Made by a program: the position numbers and the translations under genes | Shown: one piece after another, positions 15,041 through 15,275 of the stretch | Position numbering within the stretch: position 1 is the first letter of the stretch | Layout: the number at the start of each line of letters is the position of its first letter | Source: JBBDRV01 sp040905285 | GTDB lineage: Bacteria; Bacteroidota; Rhodothermia; Balneolales; Balneolaceae | Assembly: GCA_040905285.1 (NCBI GenBank) | Contig: JBBDRV010000234.1 | Location: forward strand, 1 to 15,275 | Length of the DNA: 15,275 bases | Direction of reading: 5' to 3' | The notes under the pieces: model-generated | The model's input: the letters and a program-made list of their open reading frames with translations, nothing else | Database searches by the model: none | What the model was told of the DNA's origin: nothing

Positions 15041-15275
15041 AATATCTCCATTGGTTTCCGGGAGCCTGTTTGCGGCTTGATTGAGCAAAGCTGCTGTTTT
15101 TATCCTGCTGTTTTTATCCTGCTGTTTATCTCAGGTTATCTCAGGCTCCTTCCGATCCGGTTATTCAGGAATGAATGTATGCTCTTTCGCTGACAATTTC
15201 GAATGCAAAGAAAAGCCGGTGCCAAAAGCACGGAAAGCTCCCGCAGTTCACCTGTCGGGCAGAGTGCATTAAACC
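15041..15275. repeat. Tandem short repeats upstream of lipoprotein gene
   Basis: CTGCTGTTTTTATC occurs twice in tandem (15091-15104, 15105-15118), followed by a shortened copy (15119-15130). TTATCTCAGG is then repeated at 15126-15135 and 15136-15145. The stretch lies 50 to 105 bases upstream of the SMP-30-like start and presumably includes or flanks its promoter. A TTG-started plus-strand ORF across it (15081 to the edge) gains its hydrophobic N-terminus from the repeat, and I do not accept it. Nothing else is identifiable to the window end. Confidence 0.65.

Noticed and set aside
15081..15272. 63-residue plus-strand ORF with signal-like start
   Set aside because: TTG start; its hydrophobic part comes from tandem repeats, and the rest has no recognisable pattern.

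Overview
The window looks like chromosomal DNA from the FCB group: Bacteroidota, or more likely the Balneolota/Rhodothermota branch. The support is three 'GxGPGE' six-bladed beta-propeller proteins, outer-membrane and lipoprotein genes that mostly lack Shine-Dalgarno sites, a C-terminal-Phe beta-barrel protein and a large Sec-exported TPR protein. This placement is an inference; no rRNA or other marker is present. Most products are predicted to work in the envelope.

Left part (about 1-3860): AT-rich, gene-poor and visibly decayed. A broken small secreted-protein gene (311-515) precedes a propeller lipoprotein on the plus strand (499-1614). The last ~40 codons of an IS3-family transposase (1691-1813, minus) follow. 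Then come a second, very AT-rich propeller protein (1815-3011, minus), a possible 33-residue Cys-rich peptide just upstream of it (3057-3158), a small membrane protein (3235-3483), and two coding fragments without starts (3484-3603 and 3657-3824). This reads as an eroding accessory operon.

Centre left (3867-5138, minus): an Xre/RES toxin-antitoxin pair with an uncharacterised 97-residue ORF just upstream. The toxin has Asp where the family normally has its active-site Glu.

Centre (5176-12289): a secreted TPR protein (plus) converges on a three-gene minus-strand operon. Its order is RND efflux permease, propeller lipoprotein sharing one base with the permease stop, then the periplasmic adaptor. 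There is no TolC-like gene in the window. A propeller lipoprotein inserted between the two transporter subunits is the most interesting layout here.

Right part (12558-15275): a beta-barrel outer-membrane protein is divergent from the RND operon. It converges on a short fragment ending at the start of a LuxR-type HTH and an SMP-30-like propeller lipoprotein, both on the minus strand. Short tandem duplications flank that lipoprotein gene on both sides.
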